19,969 nucleotides of DNA, taken from Lachnospiraceae bacterium. GTDB lineage: Bacteria > Bacillota > Clostridia > Lachnospirales > Lachnospiraceae. The notes under the pieces were generated by a model. The model worked only from the letters and a program-made list of their open reading frames with translations, ran no database searches and was not told the DNA's origin. The stretch lies in NCBI GenBank assembly GCA_024691065.1, contig JAILOA010000084.1, forward strand, positions 1 to 19,969, written 5' to 3'. A program made the position numbers and the translations under genes. Positions 13,749 to 19,969 of this stretch are shown piece by piece. Every line of letters begins with the position of its first letter. The first letter of the stretch is position 1.

Positions 13749-13818
13749 GGCGCTTCTTGTCTTGAAATCTCCCGTGTATCAAGACCTGCGCCTTCACTGC
13801 TTAGAGGTGGGGGATTTC
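13749..13818 (+). ncRNA. Foldable non-coding segment with possible pseudoknot
   Basis: In the 256-bp gap after the OB-like lipoprotein gene, GGCGC/GCGCC (13749-13753/13788-13792) encloses GTCTTGA/TCAAGAC (13759-13765/13779-13785). The hairpin loop and its edge, GAAATCTCCC (13764-13773), can pair with GGGGGATTTC (13809-13818) over ten positions with one wobble pair, either as a pseudoknot or as an alternative stem. It is more GC-rich than the surroundings. Possibilities are a transcript-end structure, a small structured RNA, or a relic of an IS200/IS605-type element end; I cannot decide. Confidence 0.4.
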
Positions 13819-13825
13819 TATTGTT

Positions 13826-13846
13826 GCGTTAAAATAGCGTTAAAAT
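13826..13846. repeat. 10-nt direct repeat one helical turn apart
   Basis: GCGTTAAAAT occurs at 13826-13835 and again at 13837-13846, an 11-nt period, 15 bp upstream of the promoter at 13861. Same-face direct repeats next to a promoter are typical of activator or repressor half-sites. The regulator is unknown. Confidence 0.4.
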
Positions 13847-13860
13847 GTACAATAAAACCC

Positions 13861-13889
13861 TTGACTATTCGTGTATAAAATAATAAAAT
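13861..13889 (+). promoter_or_regulatory. Promoter of the small-peptide/VanW operon
   Basis: TTGACT (13861-13866), a 17-nt spacer and TAAAAT (13884-13889). A 7-bp inverted repeat AACCCTT/AAGGGTT (13856-13862/13899-13905) brackets it and could be an operator. It lies 67 bp before the ATG at 13957. Confidence 0.75.
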
Positions 13890-13956
13890 TTACGTTTAAA
13901 GGGTTCATTTTAATCTTTGACGAACCTTGTAAATATATTATTTAGGAGAGTAAAAT

Positions 13957-14058
13957 ATGAATTTTTTTAAGAAGAAAAACCAGAAGAAGATAGCAATCGT
14001 TATTTGCGCCATTTTAGCAGCAGCTATGGTAATTACATCTTTTTCGGCATTCTTTTAA
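13957..14058 (+). CDS. 33-residue single-pass membrane peptide
   Basis: A short ORF with a good ribosome site (AGGAG, seven bases before ATG) and an own promoter upstream. The product begins MNFFKKKNQKKIAIVIC and continues AILAAAMVITSFSAFF. It is a basic N-terminus followed by one hydrophobic helix running to the C-terminus, with Ser and Phe at the end. It lies 30 nt before the VanW-family gene on the same strand and is probably co-transcribed. The architecture recalls tiny Firmicutes membrane proteins such as Prli42, which also end in a hydrophobic helix, but I do not claim homology. It could equally be a cleaved peptide or a small regulatory partner of the neighbouring wall protein. Evidence for translation is the ribosome site and the coherent composition. 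Confidence 0.72.
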   Translation: MNFFKKKNQKKIAIVICAILAAAMVITSFSAFF

Positions 14059-14088
14059 TAAATCCTTAAATGAGGGTAGAAGTAAAAT

Positions 14089-15708
14089 ATGAGTAAAAAA
14101 ATATTATTGGTTGTTATATTTATAGCAGGATGTCTTGGAATGGTTGCTCTTATCGGATTCGCAGGTGTTTATAATTCCTATGATTTAGGAAACAGTAAAT
14201 ATATTTGCGATGGAATAAGTATATCCGGTGTGGATGTTGGCGGAATGACAGTCGATGAAGCTAAGGTTGCGGTTTCGAGTTATGTTTCCGGTGTTTCAGA
14301 GACTGAAGTTCAGGTTATTGTTAATAATGATACCTTTGTGGCTACATTTGGGGCACTCGGGTTTGAATATTCTGATGATTCTTATGAAGAAAATGCTTTT
14401 GAAGTGGGAAAAAAAGGAAGCATTTTTGAGAAAATTACAGAGATTTCCAATGCTGAAAAGGGTAAAATATATTATGATTTGGACTTTTCTATAAATGAAA
14501 AGGTTCTTACTAAATTTATTAAAAGAGAGTGTAAAAAATATAACATAAAAGTTAAGAATTCTACACTTAAATTTGAAAACGGAGTTTTAACTGCGACCAA
14601 GGAAAAAAGCGGCGTTGCCGTCAATGTAAAAGATTCCAAAGAGGATTTTTTAAATGTTTTAAATGATGCTTTGGTGAATCTTGACAGTTCAAATAAGGTG
14701 GAGCAGGGGATTACATTGCAGGCCGTTTGCAAGGTGGTTGAGCCTGAATATACCAAGGCTCAGTTAAAGGAATGTAACGACCTTTTGGGTTCATTCGATA
14801 CATCTTATGCTACTTCTACGCCTGAAAGGGCGACTAATGTTGAGGTAGCGGCCGGCAGGATAAACGGAACGATTCTTTACCCGGGCGATACATTTTCAAC
14901 TATTAAAACCATAAAGAAGAGGACTGTTAAAAACGGTTATAAGAAGGCTGCTGAGTATTCAAACGGTAAGGTTGTCGACGGAATAGGCGGAGGAGTTTGC
15001 CAGGTGGCTACTACACTTTACAATGCCGTTATAAATGCAGAACTTGAGGTTAAGGAGCGAAAGCCACATCAAATGGTGGTTTCCTATGTTCCTGTTGCGA
15101 GGGATGCGGCGATTTCCGGAGATGTACAGGATTTTAAGTTTGTAAATAACCTTGAATACCCTGTCTATATAGTTGCACAGGCTTCGGGTGGGCTTTTAAA
15201 ATTCGATATTTACGGACATGAGACAAGGGCTGAGGACAGAACGATTTCTTTTGACACCGAGATTATTGAGACTTATGAGCCCGGTGAGTCGGTTGAAGAG
15301 GTTGATGAGACTAAGCCTGTCGGTTACAGGGAGGTTACCCAGACTGCTCATACGGGTTATAAGGCTAAGCTTTGGAAATATGTTTATGTAAATGGTGTTC
15401 AGGTGGAAAAAATAGAGGTTAATACATCTGAATATAATGCAGTTCCGGAATATATAACCGTTGGTCCGGGTGGTACAACCGGTGAAGAAGAGAGCACTGC
15501 TTCAGCTTCGCCTGAAAGCACTGCGGCAGCAGATGATACAACATCAAATACCGGAACTACTGCAACTACAGCACCTTCCTCAACAAAGACACCTACCGCG
15601 ACAAAGGCACCTGCCGCGACAAAGGCACCAACTGATAATTCTAACGAGACAACCACTGAAGATACTACGGATACTGAACTTACGGAATCTGAGGAGAGTG
15701 GAGCCTGA
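14089..15708 (+). CDS. VanW-family protein with PG-binding-like and G5-like domains
   Basis: A 539-residue exported, membrane-anchored wall protein. Residues 4-26 (ILLVVIFIAGCLGMVALIGFAGV) form an uncleaved-type anchor. A repeat of the putative peptidoglycan-binding type 4 fold follows (GISISGVDVGGMTVDEAKVAVSSYV and onward). The VanW domain runs from about 225 to 365, with RATNVEVAAGRINGTILYPGDTFS and the invariant-looking GGGVCQVATTLYNAV containing Cys304. A G5-like segment (about 405-458) contains KYVYVNGVQVEKIEVNTSEY. The last 80 residues are a Thr/Ala/Ser/Pro-rich tail with TKTPTATKAPAATKAPT repeats and an acidic end, likely wall-spanning or disordered. VanW's biochemical activity is not established; accessory glycopeptide-resistance clusters gave it its name, but this genomic setting shows no van genes. 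It shares an operon with the peptide before it and overlaps the next gene's start. Confidence 0.92.
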   Translation: MSKKILLVVIFIAGCLGMVALIGFAGVYNSYDLGNSKYICDGISISGVDVGGMTVDEAKVAVSSYVSGVSETEVQVIVNNDTFVATFGALGFEYSDDSYEENAFEVGKKGSIFEKITEISNAEKGKIYYDLDFSINEKVLTKFIKRECKKYNIKVKNSTLKFENGVLTATKEKSGVAVNVKDSKEDFLNVLNDALVNLDSSNKVEQGITLQAVCKVVEPEYTKAQLKECNDLLGSFDTSYATSTPERATNVEVAAGRINGTILYPGDTFSTIKTIKKRTVKNGYKKAAEYSNGKVVDGIGGGVCQVATTLYNAVINAELEVKERKPHQMVVSYVPVARDAAISGDVQDFKFVNNLEYPVYIVAQASGGLLKFDIYGHETRAEDRTISFDTEIIETYEPGESVEEVDETKPVGYREVTQTAHTGYKAKLWKYVYVNGVQVEKIEVNTSEYNAVPEYITVGPGGTTGEEESTASASPESTAAADDTTSNTGTTATTAPSSTKTPTATKAPAATKAPTDNSNETTTEDTTDTELTESEESGA

Positions 15709-16277
15709 TGAAGGATTTAACTAAAAAGGAAACATTGATTTCCGGGGAAAGTGTTATAATTACAGGTATTGCAGGGCTTTCATATGCGGGACTTGAGGCT
15801 CGGAGGCTTATTAAAAAACCGTTTGAGAGGGTTAAGACATCTTTGTTAAATGAAAATATTTTAAAAAATATTATTGATAAAAGAATAAGTTTTTTTGAAA
15901 ATCTTAATCAACATTCGGATTTGTTTTACAGGGAGCTTTCAAAGGAAGAGGATGCGGTATTTGAATTTACGGATGTAAGCATTTACGATGCACTTTGGGA
16001 GTTCGCTGCATTTTACAATAAAGGAATATTAATTAAGCATGAGAGGTTTATGATTCCGGAGGATTTAATCGAGTTTTATGAATATGTTGATGAAAATCCT
16101 TTTCTTTGCGAAGATGAGAGGTTTTTTATCATAGCTTCGAAAACCCCTGATATGCTTATGGACAAGTTGGATTCATACGGAATTTATTCGCAGGTGATTG
16201 GGTATGTCAATAAAAGTAAGGATAGGAAAGTGGTTGTTGGAAACCAGGAACGCTTTCTTACACCTGTGAGAAAATAA
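15708..16277 (+). CDS. AIR synthase-related C-terminal (PurM-C/HypE-like) domain protein, lacking the N-terminal domain
   Basis: A 189-residue soluble protein. The start ATG overlaps the VanW stop by one base (TGATG), so it is probably translationally coupled. The segments GESVIITGIAGLSYAGLEARRLI, DVSIYDALWEFAAFYNKGILI, IPEDLIEFYEYVDENPFLCED, FFIIASKTPDMLMDKLDSYGIYSQVIGYV and the closing VVVGNQERFLTPVRK line up in order with the C-terminal half of AIR synthase/HypE-like proteins as I know them in Lachnospiraceae. Those are about 330 residues, and their N-terminal half binds ATP. That half is absent here, and the DVTEGG-type motif is reduced to DVSIYD. It is therefore either a degenerated paralogue kept for another role or a binding protein that lost catalysis. 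The frame is intact and codon use looks normal, so I do not call it a pseudogene. Confidence 0.72.
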   Translation: MKDLTKKETLISGESVIITGIAGLSYAGLEARRLIKKPFERVKTSLLNENILKNIIDKRISFFENLNQHSDLFYRELSKEEDAVFEFTDVSIYDALWEFAAFYNKGILIKHERFMIPEDLIEFYEYVDENPFLCEDERFFIIASKTPDMLMDKLDSYGIYSQVIGYVNKSKDRKVVVGNQERFLTPVRK

Positions 16278-16312
16278 TAAATCACACATTATATCATTTA
16301 AGGAGGAAAATC

Positions 16313-16798
16313 ATGAAGAAGGAAATACTTGATCTTATTAGCCAAAACAGTCGTATTCACAACAGTGAGATAGCGGCGATGACAGCGAGCACTGAGGAAG
16401 AAGTGGCCAGAGAAATTAAGGAAATGGAGAACTCGAAGGTGATTTGTGGATATCCTACTCTCATAAACTGGGATAATACCGATTGTGAGAAGGTTACCGC
16501 CCTTATTGAAATTAAGGTTACTCCACAAAGAGATATGGGCTTTAATAAGGTGGCCGAGAGAATTTATAAGTTCGAAGAGGTTGAAAGTGTTTACCTTATG
16601 TCAGGTGGTTTTGACCTTACCGTAATTATTGAAGGAAAGAGCATGAAGGAGGTTTCACGTTTTGTTACCGAGAAGCTTTCTACTCTTGAGTATGTTACCA
16701 GCACAGCGACATATTTTGTGTTAAAGAAATATAAGGAACATGGAATAATTATGGAAGATGAAAAGAATAAATCGGAAAGGATGTTGGTTACACCATGA
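16313..16798 (+). CDS. Lrp/AsnC-family transcriptional regulator
   Basis: A 161-residue DNA-binding protein. Residues 1-50 form the winged helix-turn-helix (EILDLISQNSRIHNSEIAAMTASTEEEVAREIKEMENSKVICGY). About 62-140 are the RAM/AsnC ligand domain, with ALIEIKVTPQRDMGFNKVAERI, VESVYLMSGGFDLTVIIEGKS and VTSTATYFVLKKYKEHG. Family members sense amino acids and regulate nearby metabolic genes. The ribosome site AAGGAGG is strong. The last four bases (ATGA) are also the start of the following aminotransferase gene, so the pair is a coupled unit, and the regulator plausibly responds to that enzyme's amino acid. The ligand is unknown. Confidence 0.93.
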   Translation: MKKEILDLISQNSRIHNSEIAAMTASTEEEVAREIKEMENSKVICGYPTLINWDNTDCEKVTALIEIKVTPQRDMGFNKVAERIYKFEEVESVYLMSGGFDLTVIIEGKSMKEVSRFVTEKLSTLEYVTSTATYFVLKKYKEHGIIMEDEKNKSERMLVTP

Positions 16799-17964
16799 GA
16801 AATCCATTATCAAGTAAAGTAACACCTATTAAGCCTTCAGGAATCAGAAAGTTTTTTGACATTGTTAGTGAGATGGATGATGCCATTTCCCTTGGTGTTG
16901 GAGAGCCTGATTTTGATACTCCATGGCATATAAGAGAAGAAGGAATATACAGCTTAGAACAGGGCAAAACATTTTACACTTCTAATTCAGGTTTAAAGCC
17001 GCTTAAACAGGAGATTTGCAATTATCTGGACAGAAGATTCGGATTAAAATATGACTACAATACAGAAGTATTCGTAACAGTAGGAGGTAGTGAGGGTATT
17101 GACCTGGCGCTTCGTGCCATGCTTGACGAGGGAGATGAGGTGCTTTTGCCACAGCCTAGTTACGTTTCTTATGAGCCGTGTATTACGCTTGCAGATGGTG
17201 TTCCTGTTATTATAGAGCTGAAGGAAGAGGATGAATTTAAGCTTACAAAGCAGCAATTATTGGATGCTATTACAGATAAAACTAAGATCCTTATTATGCC
17301 ATTCCCTAATAATCCTACAGGTGCAATTATGACAGCTGAAGAATTAAAGGATATAGCTGAGGTATGTGTGGAGAAGGATTTGTATGTTTTATCGGATGAA
17401 ATATATTCAGAGCTTACATATAAGGGAAATCATGTATCTATTGCTTCACTTCCGGGAATGAGGGAAAGAACAATTGTTATAAACGGATTTTCAAAATCTT
17501 ATGCTATGACAGGTTGGAGACTAGGTTATGTATGCGGTCCTGAGATTATAATTGAGCAGATGCTTAAAATACATCAATTTGCAATTATGTGTGCACCTAC
17601 AAACAGCCAGTATGCAGCTGTGGAGGCGCTTAGAAACGGCGATTCCGATGTTGAGAAAATGCGTGTTTCGTATAATCAGAGAAGAAATTATCTGATGAAG
17701 GAATTTAAGGAGATGGGGCTTGATTGCTTTGAGCCGTTCGGTGCATTTTACGTATTTCCAAGCATAAAGAAGTTTGGAATGTCCTCTGATGAGTTTGCTA
17801 CAAGACTCCTTAAGGAGGAAAAGCTTGCTGTTGTTCCGGGTACTGCTTTTGGTGATTGCGGTGAGGGCTTCCTTAGAATTTCCTATGCATATTCTATTGA
17901 TGATCTTAAAAATGCGCTTGTTGCCCTTAAGAGATTTATCAGCAGATTGGAAGTAAAGGAATAG
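16795..17964 (+). CDS. Class I pyridoxal-phosphate aminotransferase
   Basis: A 389-residue fold-type I aminotransferase of the aspartate-aminotransferase family, cytoplasmic. The N-terminal AISLGVGEPDFDTPWHI, VTVGGSEGIDLALRAML (cofactor phosphate loop), PNNPTGAIM, LSDEIYSEL (Asp for the pyridine nitrogen), the PLP-binding lysine in NGFSKSYAMTGWRLGY (Lys234), and FLRISYA near the C-terminus (carboxylate-binding Arg) are all present, so it should be active. Substrate is not certain: aspartate, aromatic or branched-chain amino acids are all possible in this subfamily. It overlaps the Lrp-type regulator by four bases. The length is typical. Confidence 0.95.
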   Translation: MRNPLSSKVTPIKPSGIRKFFDIVSEMDDAISLGVGEPDFDTPWHIREEGIYSLEQGKTFYTSNSGLKPLKQEICNYLDRRFGLKYDYNTEVFVTVGGSEGIDLALRAMLDEGDEVLLPQPSYVSYEPCITLADGVPVIIELKEEDEFKLTKQQLLDAITDKTKILIMPFPNNPTGAIMTAEELKDIAEVCVEKDLYVLSDEIYSELTYKGNHVSIASLPGMRERTIVINGFSKSYAMTGWRLGYVCGPEIIIEQMLKIHQFAIMCAPTNSQYAAVEALRNGDSDVEKMRVSYNQRRNYLMKEFKEMGLDCFEPFGAFYVFPSIKKFGMSSDEFATRLLKEEKLAVVPGTAFGDCGEGFLRISYAYSIDDLKNALVALKRFISRLEVKE

Positions 17965-18028
17965 TATTTGTATTTTTAATACTTTTTCGTGTTGATGACA
18001 GAAAAAAATGTGATAAAGAGGTCTTTTT

Positions 18029-18532
18029 ATGTTTAATATAGTACTTCTGGAGCCGGAGATACCTTCAAATACAGGAAATATAGGTAGAACCTGTCTGGCT
18101 ACCGGAACCAGGCTTCATTTAATCGAGCCGATGGGATTTAAGATTAATGATAAAGAATTAAAAAGAGCGGGGCTGGATTATTGGAAGGATTTGGATTGTA
18201 AGATTTATGATTGTTATGAGGATTTTCTTGAACAGAATCCTGATGCCTTAAATAATATGTTTTTTGCAACTACTAAGGGGAAAAACAGATATTCGGATGT
18301 GGATTTTAAGGATAATTCTTATATCATGTTTGGTAAGGAGAGTGCCGGAATTCCTGAGGAAATTCTGATTGAAAAAAAGGATAAATGTATCAGAATACCG
18401 ATGGGAGAGGGGATTCGTTCACTGAATCTTGCTAACTCTGTTGCGGTTGTTCTTTATGAAGCACTTAGACAAAATGATTTTTTGGGGCTTCAGACAGAGG
18501 GTGAACTTCACAGATTAAAGTGGAATGATTAA
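18029..18532 (+). CDS. trmL: tRNA (cytidine/uridine-34-2'-O)-methyltransferase
   Basis: A SPOUT-fold methyltransferase that modifies the wobble ribose of certain leucine tRNAs using S-adenosylmethionine. Its 167 residues cover the whole domain. The N-terminus NIVLLEPEIPSNTGNIGRTCLATG and GFKINDKELKRAGLDYW are characteristic of the YibK/TrmL type. FGKESAGIPEEIL and IPMGEGIRSLNLANSVAVVLYEALRQ form the knotted cofactor-binding C-terminus. AGAGG precedes the start. It lies 64 bp after the aminotransferase; I see no clear promoter in that gap. It converges on pfkA. Confidence 0.95.
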   Translation: MFNIVLLEPEIPSNTGNIGRTCLATGTRLHLIEPMGFKINDKELKRAGLDYWKDLDCKIYDCYEDFLEQNPDALNNMFFATTKGKNRYSDVDFKDNSYIMFGKESAGIPEEILIEKKDKCIRIPMGEGIRSLNLANSVAVVLYEALRQNDFLGLQTEGELHRLKWND

Positions 18533-18621
18533 GATAAGTGTTAAATTTAAGATGCTTTGTTGAGTCATTATATAGTTGTGTGAAAAAATATAACTCAGTC
18601 GGAGAAATTATCTACATCAGG

Positions 18622-18646
18622 GCTCCGGTGAGAGAGGCTCTCGAGC
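18622..18646. other. GC-rich hairpin after trmL
   Basis: GCTC and GAGAG (18622-18625, 18630-18634) pair with CTCTC and GAGC (18638-18646) around a three-base AGG loop, with a four-base CGGT bulge on the left arm. It is the GC-rich spot in an otherwise AT-rich 270-bp convergent gap. No T-tract follows directly, so it is not a canonical terminator. Nearby CGGAG/CTCCG (about 18600-18626) offers a competing stem. Confidence 0.4.
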
Positions 18647-18702
18647 AGGTCTTTACATACATTTAGATGTTTGATTTGTGTAAAAGATTACATTTTATAA
18701 AA

Positions 18703-18762
18703 AAAGAGCTTTAAAGCTATATCATAATTACTTATGGTTATTGGCTTTAAGGCTCTTTGTTT
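18703..18762. terminator. Bidirectional terminator between trmL and pfkA
   Basis: A 15-pair stem AAAGAGCTTTAAAGC (18703-18717) with GCTTTAAGGCTCTTT (18744-18758), one wobble pair. The 26-base loop contains a smaller hairpin, CATAA/TTATG (18723-18735 region). A-runs on the left and T-runs on the right allow termination of both convergent genes. Confidence 0.9.
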
Positions 18763-18802
18763 TATGTTTTATTAAAAATTTTATTTATCTGTCCGGTGAT
18801 AA

Positions 18803-19786
18803 TTAATCAGGTCTGTTTGCAAGCTCCATAGCTGCTTCATATTCAAAATCACCGATTGTCTTAGTCATAGTAAAGGCTTCCATAACATCTACATCGTAAA
18901 TATGTCCGTCTTTATAACCTACAAGGCGGTTCTTCTTGCCTTCGTCAATAATTTTAACAGCATAGGCGCCCATTAATGAAGCATAAACTCTGTCGCGAGC
19001 AGTAGGTGTGCCACCACGTTGAACATGACCTAAAATAGTAGCACGGGTTTCGATACCTGTTTCTTTCTCGATTCGCTCGGCAAGTTCGTTGGAATGACCT
19101 ACACCTTCAGCATTAACAATAATTTGATGTGTTTTGCCTTTTGCTTTATTTTTCTTGATGGTATCAATAAGTTTGTCGTAATTGTTATCAAATTTTTCAG
19201 GAAGAAGAATTTCCTCAGCGCCATTAGCTATACCACACCAAAGAGCTATATAACCTGCAGAACGTCCCATAACTTCAACAACACTACAACGATCATGGGA
19301 ATTAGAGGTTTCACGAAGCTTATCAATAGCTTCCATTGCTGTATTAACAGCTGTATCAAAACCGATTGTGTACTCGGTATAAGCTATATCTAAATCAATT
19401 GTTCCCGGAAGACCGATAATATTAATACCGAACTTAGAAAGATTCTTAGCTCCTGTAAATGAACCGTCACCACCAATAACAACCAAATGTTCGATTCCAA
19501 GTTCTTTACAAATCGCAGCAGCTTTCATCTTACCTTCCATAGGTCTGAATTCAGAACTTCTGGCAGTAAAAAGGAATGTACCACCGTGCTGGATTTTTTC
19601 GGAAACATCTCTAAAATCTAATTTTTTGATTTCTCTATTTAAAATACCATTGTAACCGTGAATTATACCATATACCTCATACCCCTTGGAAATACCGGCT
19701 CTCACAACAGCTCTGATCGCTGCATTCATACCCGGTGCATCACCGCCACTGGTAAGAATAGCAATTCGTCCTTTAATTTCACTCAT
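18803..19786 (-). CDS. pfkA: ATP-dependent 6-phosphofructokinase
   Basis: Phosphorylates fructose 6-phosphate to fructose 1,6-bisphosphate, the committed step of glycolysis, in the cytoplasm. The 327 residues show the PfkA order: ILTSGGDAPGMNAAIR (ATP site), GGTFLFTARS, VIGGDGSFTGA (Gly after Asp, as in ATP- rather than pyrophosphate-dependent enzymes), GLPGTIDLDI (the catalytic Asp of GTID is kept), EVMGRSAGYIALWCGIANGAEEILLPE, and GHVQRGGTPTARDRVYA. The usual GTIDNDI has Leu for the second Asn here, a variant I recall from other Lachnospiraceae. GGAGG lies upstream of the ATG on the minus strand. It is transcribed towards trmL and shares that terminator. Confidence 0.96.
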   Translation of the reverse strand: MSEIKGRIAILTSGGDAPGMNAAIRAVVRAGISKGYEVYGIIHGYNGILNREIKKLDFRDVSEKIQHGGTFLFTARSSEFRPMEGKMKAAAICKELGIEHLVVIGGDGSFTGAKNLSKFGINIIGLPGTIDLDIAYTEYTIGFDTAVNTAMEAIDKLRETSNSHDRCSVVEVMGRSAGYIALWCGIANGAEEILLPEKFDNNYDKLIDTIKKNKAKGKTHQIIVNAEGVGHSNELAERIEKETGIETRATILGHVQRGGTPTARDRVYASLMGAYAVKIIDEGKKNRLVGYKDGHIYDVDVMEAFTMTKTIGDFEYEAAMELANRPD

Positions 19787-19832
19787 TTCAAAATAACCTC
19801 CGTAAGAAAAAACTATTTAGACCTTCCGATAC

Positions 19833-19861
19833 ATTTTATATGTAAATTGTAAGTTTTTCAA
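19833..19861 (-). promoter_or_regulatory. Promoter of pfkA
   Basis: On the minus strand TTGAAA (19861-19856), a 17-nt spacer and TAAAAT (19838-19833), about 45 bp upstream of the start codon. Beyond it, 19862-19969 is AT-rich with nothing else I can support. Confidence 0.7.
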
Positions 19862-19969
19862 TAGTAAATTTATATTATTTATAAAATTGTGAGGTTTTGA
19901 TAATGCTTTGATGGGGTCCTTAATTAAAATAATGTTAAAAATCTAAAAAAAAAATTAAATATTTTAAAT

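Noticed and set aside
14089..15708. Glycopeptide-resistance cluster suggested by the VanW-family gene
   Set aside because: No vanH, vanA/B, vanX, vanR or vanS genes are in the window; VanW-family proteins are common in Clostridia outside resistance clusters.
18580..18655. Degenerate tRNA (aactcagtcgg resembles a D-arm)
   Set aside because: No acceptor stem, anticodon arm or TTCGA loop can be completed.

Overview
The window looks like ordinary chromosome from an AT-rich Clostridia, most likely a Lachnospiraceae-type gut or rumen anaerobe. The basis is the gene set (YpuA-like DUF1002 protein, VanW-family protein, eukaryote-type UDP-sugar pyrophosphorylase, Lrp plus aminotransferase pair, Lachnospiraceae-style metal-binding lipoprotein, PfkA with GTIDLDI), strong GGAGG ribosome sites, and TTGACA/TATAAT promoters with 17-nt spacing. 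I see no transposase, phage gene, CRISPR array or rRNA. All genes are on the + strand except pfkA at the right end.

Layout. 1-993: 3' part of an HtrA-type serine protease with a repetitive low-complexity tail, then a strong terminator. 1160-4875: a promoter, a ~250-nt structured leader, and nadB-nadC (8-nt overlap) followed by a UDP-sugar pyrophosphorylase gene. 4881-7140: a membrane/spermidine-synthase-like gene bracketed by a 14-nt tandem array upstream and a 36-nt tandem array downstream, the latter beginning inside its last 12 codons; it also carries an internal repeated insertion. 7141-9224: a SpoT-like HD hydrolase and a secreted DUF1002 protein. 9256-9469: a complete tRNA-Trp unit with consensus promoter, gene and terminator. 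9629-10762: a small conserved protein, endonuclease III and a terminator.

10855-13700 looks like a metal (probably zinc or iron) homeostasis neighbourhood. It has a perfect 7-1-7 Fur-family box beside a consensus promoter, a small Cys-rich membrane protein, a ZnuA-like lipoprotein with a large His/Asp/Glu repeat but no transporter partner genes, and an OB-like lipoprotein. 13741-17964: a foldable non-coding segment with a possible pseudoknot, a promoter, a 33-residue membrane peptide gene, a VanW-family protein, an AIR-synthase C-terminal-domain-only protein, an Lrp/AsnC regulator and a class I aminotransferase, closely packed as one or two operons. 18029-19861: trmL and convergent pfkA sharing a bidirectional terminator.

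The observations I find most worth following are the nadB leader with mutually exclusive pairings, the 36-nt array that grows out of a coding 3' end and shows a three-unit higher-order period, the Fur-box-driven metal module with an orphan repeat-bearing binding protein, the pseudoknot-like element at 13749-13818, the unlisted 33-residue ORF, and the PurM-C-only protein. None of these is proven to be a new system from sequence alone.
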